64,000 nucleotides of DNA from Labrys miyagiensis (GTDB lineage: Bacteria; Pseudomonadota; Alphaproteobacteria; Rhizobiales; Labraceae). The notes under the pieces are model-generated. The model saw only the letters and a list, made by a program, of their open reading frames with translations. It was not told the DNA's origin and ran no database searches. The stretch's first letter is position 1; each line of letters begins with the position of its first letter. This document shows positions 17,768 through 26,735 of the stretch, piece by piece. The stretch is taken from assembly GCF_030160835.1 (NCBI RefSeq), contig NZ_BSPC01000026.1, forward strand, positions 182,326 to 246,325. The letters are read 5' to 3'. Both the position numbers and the translations under genes were made by a program.

Positions 17768-18043
17768 CTACTGCCGGTAATGCTGGATCCGCGTCGTCCG
17801 CAACCCCGCCAGACCATGCCGGTCGATCGAGGCCTGCCAGCTCAGGAACTCTTCCGTGGTCAGCACATAGCGGCTGCAGGCTTCCTCCAGGCTCAGGAGG
17901 CCGCCGCGCACGGCGGCGACCACCTCGGCCTTGCGCCGGATTACCCAGCGCTGCGTGCCGGGCGGAGGAAGGTCCGCAACCGTCAACGGGCTGCCGTCCG
18001 GGCCGATAACATATTTCACCCGGGGGCGAAGAACTTCGGTCAT
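17768..18043 (-). CDS. sciP: CtrA inhibitor SciP (DUF1153)
   Basis: The 91-residue protein contains VIGPDGSPLTVADLPPPGT, RWVIRRKAEVVAAVRGGLLS and EEFLSWQASIDRHGLAGL, almost the whole conserved body of SciP/DUF1153. In Caulobacter this small helix-turn-helix protein binds CtrA and DNA and blocks CtrA-activated transcription in early cell-cycle stages; the same role is inferred here. ATG 18043 was chosen because it starts MTEVLRPRVKYVIGPDG; the longer frame to 18166 lacks family similarity. TTAA-N7-TGAA near 18100 resembles a degenerate CtrA box upstream. Confidence 0.93.
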   Translation of the reverse strand: MTEVLRPRVKYVIGPDGSPLTVADLPPPGTQRWVIRRKAEVVAAVRGGLLSLEEACSRYVLTTEEFLSWQASIDRHGLAGLRTTRIQHYRQ

Positions 18044-18205
18044 GGGTACGCTCACACAATTCGAATGACCATGTGAGCTCGAAATTAGGGCCCCCAACTT
18101 AAAAATTGTTGAAGGAAATTGCGAAAAACACCGCTCATTGCGCGTAATGCCATAAATCTGCAACAAGCTGAATCAGGCCTTAACCTGCGCCAGGGCTTTT
18201 TCCGC

Positions 18206-18279
18206 GTGCACGGGCATCTTGCCCGTACTTTCTATCCTTTGGACGCGGCGGTTCAAGAACGGGCAAGATGCCCGTGCAC
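18206..18279. repeat. Palindromic element, 21-bp perfect arms
   Basis: GTGCACGGGCATCTTGCCCG at 18206 pairs exactly with 18259-18279. The centre contains TTTGGACGCGGCGG rather than the TTGGAAACG core. Together with the next repeat it occupies the gene-free stretch 18044-18395; I see no other gene there. Confidence 0.85.
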
Positions 18280-18294
18280 CCGGATGGCGCCGAA

Positions 18295-18399
18295 CTAAAG
18301 CGTTTTGCGATTTGCCGGAATCGGCAAGAATCGCAAAGACGCGTCGAAACAAAGAGTTAGAGCAAGGCAGCGTTTGCGCCTAAACGCGCTTTGCTTTAG
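18295..18399. repeat. 105-nt dispersed repeat, copy 1
   Basis: Nearly the same 105-nt sequence recurs at 28884-28988: both start CTAAAGCG, share GCAAGAATCGCAAAGACGCG and GAAACAAAGAGTTAGAGCAA, and end in an inverted CTTTAG/CTCTAG. The final bases overlap and supply the stop codon (TAA, complement 18396-18398) of the DMT exporter gene. Confidence 0.9.
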
Positions 18400-19256
18400 G
18401 CGTAGCGCTTGGCCCCGGCCACGCAGACGACCACGCCCGCCGCCACAGCCCAGACTGCGAGGCCGACCTGCTCGTGCAGCAGCAGGGCGGCCAGCGCCAG
18501 CGACAGGAAGGGCTGCAGCAATTGCAGCTGGCCGACGGCGGCGATGCCGCCCTGGGCGAGGCCGCGATACCAGAACACGAAGCCGATCAGCATCGAGAAC
18601 AGCGAGACATAGGCGAGCGCCGAGAGCGCCGGCCAGCCGATGGCGCCGGGATTGCCGGGCGCCCAACAGAGGGCGAGCGGCAGCATCACCGGCAGCGACA
18701 GGGCCAGAGCGAAGGAGATCACCTGCCAGCCGCCGAGCTCGCGCGAGAGGCGGGCGCCTTCGGCGTAGCCGAGGCCGCAGACCAGGATCGAGGCGACCAT
18801 CAGCCCGTCGCCCCAGGCATCGCCCGCGCTGCCCTGGCTGAGCGCGAACAGCGCCACGATGGCGGCGCCGGCCAGCGAGAACAGCCAGAAGCCGAAGCGC
18901 GGGCGCTCGCCGCCGCGCAACACGCCGAACACGGCGGTCGAGAGCGGCAGCAGCCCGATGAACACCGTGGCGCGCGCCGAGGTGATGCTCTGCAAAGCGA
19001 GGGCGGTGAGCAGGGGGAAGCCGACCACGCAGCCGAGCGCCACGATGGCGAGCGAGCCGATCTCACCCCGGCGCGGCCATTTCTGCCTGAGGAGCAGCAG
19101 GAGGGCGATGCCGATCAGCCCGGCGATGGCGGCGCGGGCGGTGGTAAGGAAGAGCGGCGTGAGATCATGCACGGCGATGCGCGTCGCCGGCAGCGAGCCG
19201 GAGAAGATCGCCACGCCCAGAAAGCCGTTCAGCCAGCCGGCCGCCTTGTCGTCCAT
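18396..19256 (-). CDS. DMT-superfamily EamA-type exporter
   Basis: The 286-residue protein has ten hydrophobic helices in two EamA halves, about residues 10-135 and 150-283, with family-typical RAAIAGLIG, FIGLLPLSTAVFGVLRGGE and a second half ending WAVAAGVVVCVAGA. Such inner-membrane carriers export amino acids or metabolites. It is divergent from a MocR/GntR regulator with a palindromic operator candidate in between, so its expression is probably controlled by that PLP-binding regulator, hinting at an amino acid or vitamin B6-linked substrate. The stop codon lies in a dispersed repeat. Confidence 0.87.
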   Translation of the reverse strand: MDDKAAGWLNGFLGVAIFSGSLPATRIAVHDLTPLFLTTARAAIAGLIGIALLLLLRQKWPRRGEIGSLAIVALGCVVGFPLLTALALQSITSARATVFIGLLPLSTAVFGVLRGGERPRFGFWLFSLAGAAIVALFALSQGSAGDAWGDGLMVASILVCGLGYAEGARLSRELGGWQVISFALALSLPVMLPLALCWAPGNPGAIGWPALSALAYVSLFSMLIGFVFWYRGLAQGGIAAVGQLQLLQPFLSLALAALLLHEQVGLAVWAVAAGVVVCVAGAKRYA

Positions 19257-19288
19257 TGTCTTACGCTTTCACTTGCTTGCAGGCGCAA

Positions 19289-19393
19289 CGTCATTCCGGG
19301 CGACCAATGGGAGACCCGGAATCCATGAACGCAAACCTTGCAAGGTGGTGTTCATGGATTCCGGCGTTCCGCTTCGCTCCAGCCGGAATGACG
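19289..19393. repeat. Inverted repeat in the exporter-mocR spacer
   Basis: CGTCATTCCGG (19289-19299) and CCGGAATGACG (19383-19393) close a structure with an inner ATCCATGAAC/GTTCATGGAT pair. This is a class of chromosomal intergenic repeat different from the TTGGAAAC family. It occupies about half of the divergent spacer. Confidence 0.85.
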
Positions 19394-19466
19394 TCGCACT
19401 CGCCCCGATTAACTTGAATTCAGACCCCAACCTTCCCAGAATCCCTCTGGCCATAACAGGGACGGA

Positions 19467-19494
19467 CCAGTACAATCAGCCCAAACTGTACTGG
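19467..19494. promoter_or_regulatory. Candidate MocR operator
   Basis: CCAGTACA (19467-19474) and TGTACTGG (19487-19494) form a perfect 8-bp inverted repeat with a 12-nt spacer, 17 bp before the mocR start. MocR/PdxR regulators commonly bind paired sites in the spacer with a divergent target gene, so this could control both the exporter and mocR itself. Confidence 0.55.
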
Positions 19495-19511
19495 ACATGT
19501 GAGGGGTACAC

Positions 19512-20930
19512 ATGCTCGACCAGACCAAGGCTGGCACGCTGATCGAACGCGCCATCGCCGAGATCCGGCGCCTGGCCGCGGCGGCGCCCGGCGTGCGGCT
19601 GCCTTCCATCCGCCGCCTCGCCGAGCGCCAGCAGGTTTCCAAATCGACCATCGTCGAGGCCTATGACCGGCTGGCGGCCGAGGGCGTGGTCGAGGCCCGG
19701 CCGGGTTCCGGCTTCTTTGCGACGGCACGGGCGAAACCCTTCGCGCTTTCGGAAAACACGCCGAAGCTCGACCGTGCCATCGATCCCCTCTGGATCTACC
19801 GCCAGGCGCTGACGCCGCGGGCGGGCGTGCTGCATCCCGGCTGCGGCTGGCTGCCCGATAGCTGGCTGCCCGCCGACATCATCCGCCGCGGCCTGCGCGC
19901 CGTGGCGCGGGACGAGGGCGCCAACCTCTCGGCCTACAGCCTGCCGCAAGGCTTCTGGCCACTGCGCGAGCACCTGGCCCGCCGCCTGGTCGAGCGCGGG
20001 CTCGCGGTGGAGCCAAGCTCGATCCTGCTCACCGATTCCGGCTCGCGCGCCATCGATCTCGTCTGCCGCTTCCTGCTCGAGCCCGGCGACGCGGTGCTGG
20101 TCGACGATCCCTGCTATTTCAACTTCCAGGCCATGCTGCAGGCCCAGCGCGCCCGCATCATCGGCGTGCCCTATACCCCGCACGGGCCCGACCTCGACCG
20201 TTTCGCCAGTCTCTGCGCCGAGCACCGGCCCAGGCTCTATCTGACCACGGCGGTGCTGCACAATCCCACCGGCGCGACGGTGAGCGTCGGCACCGCCCAC
20301 CGCCTGCTCAAGCTCGCCGAGCAGCATGACCTCATCCTGGTCGAGGACGCCATCTTTACCGATTTCGAGGCCCGCCCCTCGCCGGGACTGGCGGCGCTGG
20401 ACGGCTTCGAGCGAGTCATCCATCTCGGCAGCTTTTCGAAGACGCTGACGGCGGCCCTGCGCTGCGGCTATGTCGTGGCGCGGGCGGACTGGATCGAGGG
20501 CCTCACGGACCTGGCGCTCGCCACCGGTATCGGCTGCAGCGACATCGCGGCCCAGACCACCTTCCGCCTGCTCACCGACGGCAGCTATCGCCGCCACCTC
20601 GAAGCCCTGCGCCCCCGCTTGGCCAAGGCGATGGCCGCGACATCAGACCGCCTGCAAAGGCTCGGCCTCACTTTGTGGACCGAGCCAGAGGCCGGCATGT
20701 TCCTCTGGGTCGAACTCCCCGAGGGGCTCGACTCCGCCACCCTCGCCATGCGCGCCCTGGAACAGGACGTGGTGCTGGCCCCCGGCAACATCTTCAGCGT
20801 CTCGCAGAACGCCAGCCGCTTCCTGCGCTTCAACGTGGCGCAGAGTGGCGACAAGCGGCTGTTCGACGTGCTGGGAGATATCCTGGGATCGGAGGCATCT
20901 CAGCCCGCTAGCGCCGACTTTACGAGGTGA
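19512..20930 (+). CDS. MocR/PdxR-type regulator (GntR HTH fused to aminotransferase-like domain)
   Basis: The 472-residue protein joins an N-terminal GntR winged helix (RLPSIRRLAERQQVSKSTIV, about residues 29-48, followed by EAYDRLAAEGVVEARPGSGF) to a fold-type I aminotransferase domain. PLP-binding marks are TDSGSRAIDLVCRF, DDPCYFNF, HNPTGATVS, EDAIFTDF and the Schiff-base Lys in LGSFSKTLTAALRCGY (about residue 304). MocR proteins sense amino acids or PLP rather than acting as enzymes. It is divergent from the EamA exporter. A fragment of a close paralogue lies at 21,955. Confidence 0.92.
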   Translation: MLDQTKAGTLIERAIAEIRRLAAAAPGVRLPSIRRLAERQQVSKSTIVEAYDRLAAEGVVEARPGSGFFATARAKPFALSENTPKLDRAIDPLWIYRQALTPRAGVLHPGCGWLPDSWLPADIIRRGLRAVARDEGANLSAYSLPQGFWPLREHLARRLVERGLAVEPSSILLTDSGSRAIDLVCRFLLEPGDAVLVDDPCYFNFQAMLQAQRARIIGVPYTPHGPDLDRFASLCAEHRPRLYLTTAVLHNPTGATVSVGTAHRLLKLAEQHDLILVEDAIFTDFEARPSPGLAALDGFERVIHLGSFSKTLTAALRCGYVVARADWIEGLTDLALATGIGCSDIAAQTTFRLLTDGSYRRHLEALRPRLAKAMAATSDRLQRLGLTLWTEPEAGMFLWVELPEGLDSATLAMRALEQDVVLAPGNIFSVSQNASRFLRFNVAQSGDKRLFDVLGDILGSEASQPASADFTR

Positions 20931-20972
20931 AGCGCGCTAAACGAGGAATGCCACACTAATTACCTTCTTCTC

Positions 20973-21857
20973 CTATTGCGGGGGAAGCCGACGGCTGGCC
21001 CATTCACTGCGCGGGATAGGCTTCCCAACCCGGAATGCGAAGTTAACGACTTTCGTGGCCTGCGTGTCGACCTCGCAACGGACGCTCACATCATACCACT
21101 GCGAATTCGCGCGGAACGCCGATCCCGTCACTTCGAGCACGGTGCCCTCCACTGGCTCTAACGGAGGAAGCAGATCCGGATCATAAGCAGGAGAGCCATA
21201 TAACAGTTGGACATGCAGCTCTGTGATGCAAAGCTGGCTGAACCGTGCGCCGCGCGACTTGGACCCCATCGCCATCATGGAACTCACATCGTTGATTGCA
21301 TCCGGCGACAATAATGTCTTGACCGAGTGAAGCGTCGCGTCCGGTTCCGTCTGGGCGCCATCCCCCGTCTTCGCCGCCTTGGCCGATGCGCCTTGTAGAA
21401 CCTCGTCCGCTGCGTCCGTCGTCACCGATAGAACCTTTGGAAGACCTTGCCTGGCCGGATCGGGCAAGCCCAGCGGTGCGGCCGCGCCGCCTTCGGTATT
21501 CTGGCCAGCCAGAGACTTTCGGGGGCCGCGATCCTTATCGCCAAACTGAAGGACCGGCTTGAGCACGGCAGTCTGGCCTTGCGGTGCGCTTGAAGCGTTC
21601 GCCGGCGGCTCCACCGGCGCACTGGCCTCCGGCGGCTTTTCGGGCTGGGGCGGAGTGGCCGGCGGCGGCGGTTGCGTTTTTGGTTTCTCCGGCGGCTTGG
21701 GCTCCGGCACCAGCTCCACCGTTATCACCTGCTCCTCCTTCAGGGGCGACACCAGCGACAGGGGCAGGATGAGCACGGCGGCAAGCACATGCATGGCAAT
21801 GGCGGCGAGCAAGCACCACATCCACACCCGCTGCTGGTCCGGCTGTTCATTCCTCAT
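20973..21857 (-). CDS. DUF930 protein with TonB-like N-terminal anchor
   Basis: From ATG 21857 the protein is 294 residues. A short cytoplasmic start is followed by one membrane helix (VWMWCLLAAIAMHVLAAVLI), then a TonB-like Pro/Glu/Lys-rich periplasmic linker (EPKPPEKPKTQPPPPATPPQ) and a C-terminal DUF930 domain with several Cys. It ends VGKPIPRSEWASRRLPPQ, typical of this rhizobial family. An upstream in-frame ATG at 21890 is possible; neither start has a clear ribosome site. Function is unknown; the layout suggests a periplasm-spanning envelope protein. It is convergent with mocR (42 bp). Confidence 0.78.
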   Translation of the reverse strand: MRNEQPDQQRVWMWCLLAAIAMHVLAAVLILPLSLVSPLKEEQVITVELVPEPKPPEKPKTQPPPPATPPQPEKPPEASAPVEPPANASSAPQGQTAVLKPVLQFGDKDRGPRKSLAGQNTEGGAAAPLGLPDPARQGLPKVLSVTTDAADEVLQGASAKAAKTGDGAQTEPDATLHSVKTLLSPDAINDVSSMMAMGSKSRGARFSQLCITELHVQLLYGSPAYDPDLLPPLEPVEGTVLEVTGSAFRANSQWYDVSVRCEVDTQATKVVNFAFRVGKPIPRSEWASRRLPPQ

Positions 21858-21954
21858 CGCGAACGATGTGGAATGAAATAGAGGCAGCATCAAGCAACCC
21901 AGGCCTGCAGGAGCGAAATATTCATCCGCCCGGTGTGGCCTCGTTGCGCAAGGT

Positions 21955-22099
21955 GGGGAAGGCTTTCGCGCTCGCTGCCGGCATCGGCTGGAGCCACGTC
22001 GCGGCCCAGACCACCTTCCGCCTCCTCGCCGACGGCAGCTACCGGCGCCACTTCGAAGCTCTCCGCCCGCGCCTCGCCAAGGCGGTGGCCGCGATTTGA
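21955..22099 (+). pseudogene. MocR-type regulator fragment
   Basis: The frame from about 21,955 to the TGA at 22,099 encodes AAGIGWSHVAAQTTFRLLAD and GSYRRHFEALRPRLAKAVAA, clearly homologous to the segment at about 20,515-20,640 of the intact mocR gene (GIGCSDIAAQTTFRLLTDGS). Only some 43 codons survive, with no HTH and no PLP-binding lysine. It is the remnant of a duplicated or second MocR gene, separated from the intact copy by the DUF930 gene. Confidence 0.8.
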
Positions 22100-22729
22100 T
22101 TTTAACGAGGTCGCAGCCTCGCGATTTGCTGTCTATCGCTAGATCGAAGAGCGCTCGATCCCGCATGCGACGATCGTGATCAAGGAAGAAGCGGATCGCC
22201 CAAATCTGCCGTATCTTCAGCGCTTTCTTGGCTCCGACCTTTCGGCCCGCATTCCAAGCCGGCCTTCCTCTGGCTCCAGGGTCATACAGTGAAACACCCA
22301 TCTTCGTTCTCCTTCGGCCTTGTTGACCAAAGAAGAAAACGATTGTGGCGAGGAATTCAGCGCTGGGGCCGGAAGCTGATTGGGCCTATGAACGGCCAGA
22401 GTGCGCAAAGCAGTCATCGATAGGCGAAGGAGTTGACCCGTCGCGGTCGTTCAAAATGTGCATAGACAGGAGAAGCTGGCGTTCAACGGCTCGGCCGGTG
22501 CTTCCGCTAATCATCGCCGCTTCTCAGTGGAAATCAACAGCCAGTCGTATCATGATGATCCGTGAACTGGCGATATAATTGAAGTCGAAAAGTATATAAC
22601 CTTGGTGAAGAGGCGTCGCCTTAGATAGAAGCAAGGCGGGCAAGCTGGACTGCAGCCCCTTGAGGTGACTTTAGCGCAATCGGTGCAGTATACGCTTACG
22701 CTACCTACTTCGGTCTGGATGGGTCCGAA
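22100..22729. other. Gene-free stretch, degenerate
   Basis: No gene is recognised. The first 200 bases downstream of the MocR remnant have short open pieces interrupted by stops (for example reading KEEADRPNLPYLQRFLG near 22,180) that may be further gene debris. The last 200 bases are richer in A/T and probably contain the promoter of the AraC-type gene. Confidence 0.5.
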
Positions 22730-23788
22730 ATGGAACCCGGTCGGTCCCATGCTTTCGGAACGTTGGAGTACAACAGGGGAATGAGCGCTAGTGTCCACAT
22801 AGGCAAGTTGGCGGGCGGTCAATATTTGCGCGTGGGTCCTGCAAGGAGCGTCATCGCCGCTACCTCGCAACTAGGCCATCAACCCGATAAGATTTTCGAA
22901 AGTGCTGGCGTTGATCCGAATGTATTCTCAGACCCTGACAATCTCATCGATGTTGTTGAGCTGGGCCGCATTGCTGCGGCCGCAGCAAAGATCACGGGAC
23001 GCGAGGATATCGGACTACTCACGGCAGCCTTGGTCGAACCCGGTGATCTTGGCTTAGTTGGCCTCCTTGTCCTTGAAGGTCCCGACGTCAAGACGTCCCT
23101 TTTGAATCTCGTGCGTTTCCTTCACTTCCATGACCGACCCGCTGTCATTTCCTTGAGCGTCTACAAGGAGAATGTGCATCTGCGGTATCAAATCAGGAAT
23201 CCGAATTTCCCGGGTGCCAACATCATACATGATTGTTCGGTTGGCATAGCCTATCGCCTCATGAAGGTTCTATGCGGTCCGCAATGGGCACCGAATAGGA
23301 TCCTTTTGTCCCGACGAGTACCGACTAACCCGACGCCCTACTACAGATATTTCGGCTCCATGCTCGAATTCAATGCGCCGGAAGATGCCGTTGTCTTTGC
23401 AACCTCAGATCTTGCAAGACAAGTGCGCCCCCCAGGAAGCCATAATGAGCCCTTCGATGCTAGGGACCTTCGCGAACAGCTGATCCAAAAGATGTCAGCC
23501 ATGTTGGGATTTGGCGCCATCACGGGAACCCGTCTCGCAGCGGAGTTCAACGTGTCTCGCCGAACACTTGATCGCAAATTGTCTCTCATCGGAACGAGCT
23601 GCGTAGAATTGCTCGACCAAGTGCGGCTGTCCCGAGCCCAGCGGCTCCTTGCTGCTGGCGATGCCCCGTTAAGCGATATTGCTTTTGCGCTGGGATACTC
23701 GGAACAGAGTGCGTTCACGCGCTTTTTCAAGCGCACTACCGGTTTATCACCCCGAAAATGGCGCGAGGTTGTTGCGAACGACAGTTGA
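22730..23788 (+). CDS. AraC-family regulator with arabinose-binding-like N-terminal domain (OruR/ArgR-type)
   Basis: The 352-residue protein has an N-terminal effector region (ILPK-like opening LGHQPDKIFESAGVDPNVFS, then DNLIDVVELGRIAAAAAKIT) and a C-terminal pair of helix-turn-helices. The second contains RAQRLLAAGDAPLSDIAFAL and GYSEQSAFTRFFKRTTGLSP, the AraC signature. A second in-frame ATG at 22781 (MSASVHIGKLAGG) is possible, but GGGGA directly abuts it, too close for a ribosome site; the start is uncertain. Base composition is visibly less GC-rich than its neighbours, suggesting transfer. No target is obvious; the next gene is convergent. Confidence 0.85.
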   Translation: MEPGRSHAFGTLEYNRGMSASVHIGKLAGGQYLRVGPARSVIAATSQLGHQPDKIFESAGVDPNVFSDPDNLIDVVELGRIAAAAAKITGREDIGLLTAALVEPGDLGLVGLLVLEGPDVKTSLLNLVRFLHFHDRPAVISLSVYKENVHLRYQIRNPNFPGANIIHDCSVGIAYRLMKVLCGPQWAPNRILLSRRVPTNPTPYYRYFGSMLEFNAPEDAVVFATSDLARQVRPPGSHNEPFDARDLREQLIQKMSAMLGFGAITGTRLAAEFNVSRRTLDRKLSLIGTSCVELLDQVRLSRAQRLLAAGDAPLSDIAFALGYSEQSAFTRFFKRTTGLSPRKWREVVANDS

Positions 23789-24081
23789 TTTTGCGCTTTC
23801 GATCGGCCTGTCCCTGAGGGCACGGGTGAACCCAGTTCCAATGCGCAAGACCCGCGCTGAAAACGATGTTTCTTGCGGCTGGGCGGACTGCCGCTGAGCG
23901 CGGTGTAGGAACAGCGCCAAAAGGCCTGACGCAGACAGTCCGCGCGGCGCCCTCGGCGCGGACCAAGGCGCTCTCTTTCCTCGGCGCGAGGGCAAGCCGT
24001 CACCCATCTGGCTCGTGAGCGGATGACAGCCTGCCAAAACGAAAGGCGAACGGGTGCCTTCCAACCGATAGTTTCGTGTCC

Positions 24082-25518
24082 TCATTCAGCTTTGACGATG
24101 GCCGGCGGAGACCATGTACCATTGATAACCGAGGGATCATTCTGGTTGGGTGCATACATCCGCAGCATTGGAATGAATTGACCCTCGGGGGCCGGCAGCC
24201 AATTTGATTCCTTGTCCTTGCCCGGCGATTTGGTCTGGAAGTAAAGAGTGGTCGAGCCGTCCGGGTTGGTTTTGAGGTGATCACGTGCGCTGACGGTGAA
24301 CTTGTTGAGGACATTCGGCGTGAACCACCATCCTCCGTCTACCATATACATGGTGATAGACCAGAAGCCGCTGACGGGCGGCGTCAGACCTTTCGCGAAA
24401 GTCAGTGTGTAATTGTTCTTACCGGAAAGCTGGTCGCCTTTACTGTCGACTTCGGTGTAGGGGTAGACCGCGTCATCCTCAAGGTTCGCCGGCCAGCCAA
24501 ACGCCGCGACGACAGCGCGCTTCATGTAATCGGTGCCGTACCGGCCCAAACCCTTGCTGATCACCCAGCCATTGACGATTTTGCCCATGGCATCCTTGTG
24601 GGCAGTAATCGCTTTGAGGGCGTCCTGCGGCAATGTCTTGAGGGCCGCCTGTACTTCGGGCGCCAGCTTGGAGCCGTCGAATTGCTGACAGGGAACAATG
24701 CCGATCGTTGCCATTTCCGCCACGATTGCCGCATCCTCGGCCCTTGGAGGGGCGTCTTTGCACATCAATTTGGCGACCAGGTTGAAATAACCGGTGCTAT
24801 CCATGCCCAGGATGACGTCTTGCGGCTTGTCGGTCATCGAGAAGCCCGAGTCGACCACGGGAGGTGCGGCATAGGTGAACTTCTTGCCGTATGAAGCCAG
24901 CGGGGTCAGGGACAGCTTCGCTTGCAGCGCGTTTACCTTCTTGTAGTCAGCGGGCTGGCCGTTGGCGTAGGTTCTTCCAAGTATCGTCATATAGCGTGTG
25001 GGGGACTCGATGTGCCTCATCCCCTCCGGTACGCTGCCGGTCCAGCCTGGGCCGGTCAGCAGGAACTTGGTGGCTGCGCCACCCTGAGTGCGCGCGCCTG
25101 GCGTCTCGATGATCCGCATCCACAGGTCGACCATCTCCCACAAATAGAAACGATTTCCCATGTCGGGCGCACTGAAGACCACCGGCTGCGCCAGATCGAC
25201 CCAGGCTATCGAATACAGAGTGTCAGCGTTCGGCGCCGAAACCCCGCGATAATCCGCTGGCGGATAGCGCGGTACGTTGGTGAACTGCCCCATCGGGCTC
25301 TGCAGGCCGATTTGCTTCGGTACGTTGCTCATCTGCAGACGAGTCACTTCCGTGGTGACCAGCGAATAGCCATAAATGTATGCATCCACTGCCGTTGTGG
25401 CGCTGTTAGAGGTCTGCGCTTTGGTTTCCTGCGGCCAGGCAAGAGTTACCGCGGCAAGTGCCGCGGCGAGCACAGCGCCAGTCTGGTATATGCAGTCGGA
25501 CTTCATTTTCTGTCGCAT
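24082..25518 (-). CDS. Secreted DUF1254/DUF1214 domain protein
   Basis: From ATG 25518 (MRQKMKSDCIY, preceded by GAGGA) the protein is 478 residues with a signal peptide ending near VTLAWPQETKAQ. The N-terminal DUF1254 region includes AYIYGYSLVTTEVTRLQMSN and NADTLYSIAWVDLAQPVVFS; the C-terminal DUF1214 region includes GFWSITMYMVDGGWW and the closing PNQNDPSVINGTWSPPAI. These are common periplasmic proteins of unknown biochemical role. An earlier start at 25545 is possible. Codon composition is less GC-biased than surrounding operons. It is convergent with the AraC gene and probably monocistronic. Confidence 0.85.
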   Translation of the reverse strand: MRQKMKSDCIYQTGAVLAAALAAVTLAWPQETKAQTSNSATTAVDAYIYGYSLVTTEVTRLQMSNVPKQIGLQSPMGQFTNVPRYPPADYRGVSAPNADTLYSIAWVDLAQPVVFSAPDMGNRFYLWEMVDLWMRIIETPGARTQGGAATKFLLTGPGWTGSVPEGMRHIESPTRYMTILGRTYANGQPADYKKVNALQAKLSLTPLASYGKKFTYAAPPVVDSGFSMTDKPQDVILGMDSTGYFNLVAKLMCKDAPPRAEDAAIVAEMATIGIVPCQQFDGSKLAPEVQAALKTLPQDALKAITAHKDAMGKIVNGWVISKGLGRYGTDYMKRAVVAAFGWPANLEDDAVYPYTEVDSKGDQLSGKNNYTLTFAKGLTPPVSGFWSITMYMVDGGWWFTPNVLNKFTVSARDHLKTNPDGSTTLYFQTKSPGKDKESNWLPAPEGQFIPMLRMYAPNQNDPSVINGTWSPPAIVKAE

Positions 25519-26115
25519 GGGAAAAACTATCCTCGGGAGATACATCTAACGATAGATACAAAGAGAAATTCTCTCGGGCATTGATACTCAATGCCTTGAA
25601 GGGATCTAAAGCTGTCCATTGGCTCGTTACTACCGAGCCTTTTGATCGACTGAATACCACAACTATTACGGGTTGTTTTGACATTTTGAGCCAAGCAATG
25701 CGATTCCGTAGGCTTAATCCTCAAATAGGCATCGTCGTTCAAAACTGAGCCCTATAACGGCCGGCGCTGGACGCAATCCGCCTATAACTTCGCGCAGGGC
25801 ATATACACGTTTTGTCATTCTCGAAGCGACGGGGGGGATCGTGTCCTAGGGCGTGGTGTAACCTTGGCCAGCGAGGATCACCGCTATTTTCGGCTTGCAA
25901 GTGCCTGCCACCCAGGTTGCATAGCGAAGCAGATTTCGACCTTCAGCGTTATTGGCGCTATGTCTGGTTTTTGTCAGAGACGAAACAGCCCGGAAGGGCG
26001 GAAATGGGGCGCGAAGCCGCCTGCGCGTGGCATCACCGAATGCCCGCTTGAGCGAAGAACAATCAGGTGCCTCAGCGTCCGGCCCGGGCCGAAAGCCGAC
26101 GCTCCCAGCCACCCC
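25519..26115. other. Intergenic region without recognised gene
   Basis: About 600 bp between the DUF1254 start and the AcdR stop. The first half is A/T-rich and must contain the DUF1254 promoter; TTGACATTTTGAGCC near 25,677 is a possible -35 element facing the other way. No convincing reading frame, RNA gene or repeat was seen. Confidence 0.5.
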
Positions 26116-26592
26116 TCAAAACGGCAGCGGCGCGTTCTCCTTCACCTCCTTCATCACGAAAAACGTCCGCGTCTGCCTCACCCCGGGCAGCGCGATCAGC
26201 TTCTGGCCGTGCAGCTTGTTGAAGTCGGCCATGTCGCGCACGCGGATCTTCAGGAGATAGTCGAAATCGCCCGCCACGAGATTGCAGTCCAGCACATCCT
26301 TGAGCTCGAGCACGGCGCCTTCGAAGGCGGCGAAGCTTTCGGGGGTGGAGCGGTCGAGCACCACGCCGACCATGACGAGCGCGCTGAGGCCGACGGCGGC
26401 GGGGGCGATCTCGGCGCGCACGCCGGTGATGCAGCCCTCCTCGAACAGCCGCTGCGTGCGCCGGTGACAGGTGGCGGGGCTGACATTCACGCGCTCGGCG
26501 AGTTCGGCGTTGGTCAGCCGGCCCTCCGCCTGGAGAGTGCGCAAAATCCTGACGTCGACGCGATCCAGAACGGCTTTGGAAGAATCTTCCAT
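26116..26592 (-). CDS. acdR: Lrp/AsnC-family regulator, probably AcdR
   Basis: The 158-residue protein has the AsnC-type N-terminal winged helix (LDRVDVRILRTLQAEGRLTN, then NVSPATCHRRTQRLFEEGCI) and a C-terminal RAM effector/oligomerisation domain (LVMVGVVLDR ... DCNLVAGDFDYLLKIRVRDM). It is divergent from acdS, with 143 bp between the starts, the usual arrangement of AcdR, the Lrp-type activator of ACC deaminase in plant-associated proteobacteria. The assignment rests on that context. The spacer is A/T-rich near acdR and should hold the Lrp-type binding sites. Confidence 0.88.
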   Translation of the reverse strand: MEDSSKAVLDRVDVRILRTLQAEGRLTNAELAERVNVSPATCHRRTQRLFEEGCITGVRAEIAPAAVGLSALVMVGVVLDRSTPESFAAFEGAVLELKDVLDCNLVAGDFDYLLKIRVRDMADFNKLHGQKLIALPGVRQTRTFFVMKEVKENAPLPF

Positions 26593-26735
26593 TTCAGGGG
26601 CCTATTGTGAATGAAGACGTTGCTAAACATACTCTGAATTTCTCAAAACAGAAGATTTCTCTCCATTTTCGAGAACACCTTTCATTGCAATTCCTCTATT
26701 CTCCGCGCCCATGATGCACTCATGGAGACGGGCCA

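Noticed and set aside
20905-20925. AGCGCCGACTTTACGAGG at the mocR 3' end resembling an inner-element end
   Set aside because: Short match within coding sequence; no second end and no duplication.
25864-26610. 248-codon forward frame over the Lrp gene
   Set aside because: Shadow of the Lrp/AsnC coding sequence on the other strand.
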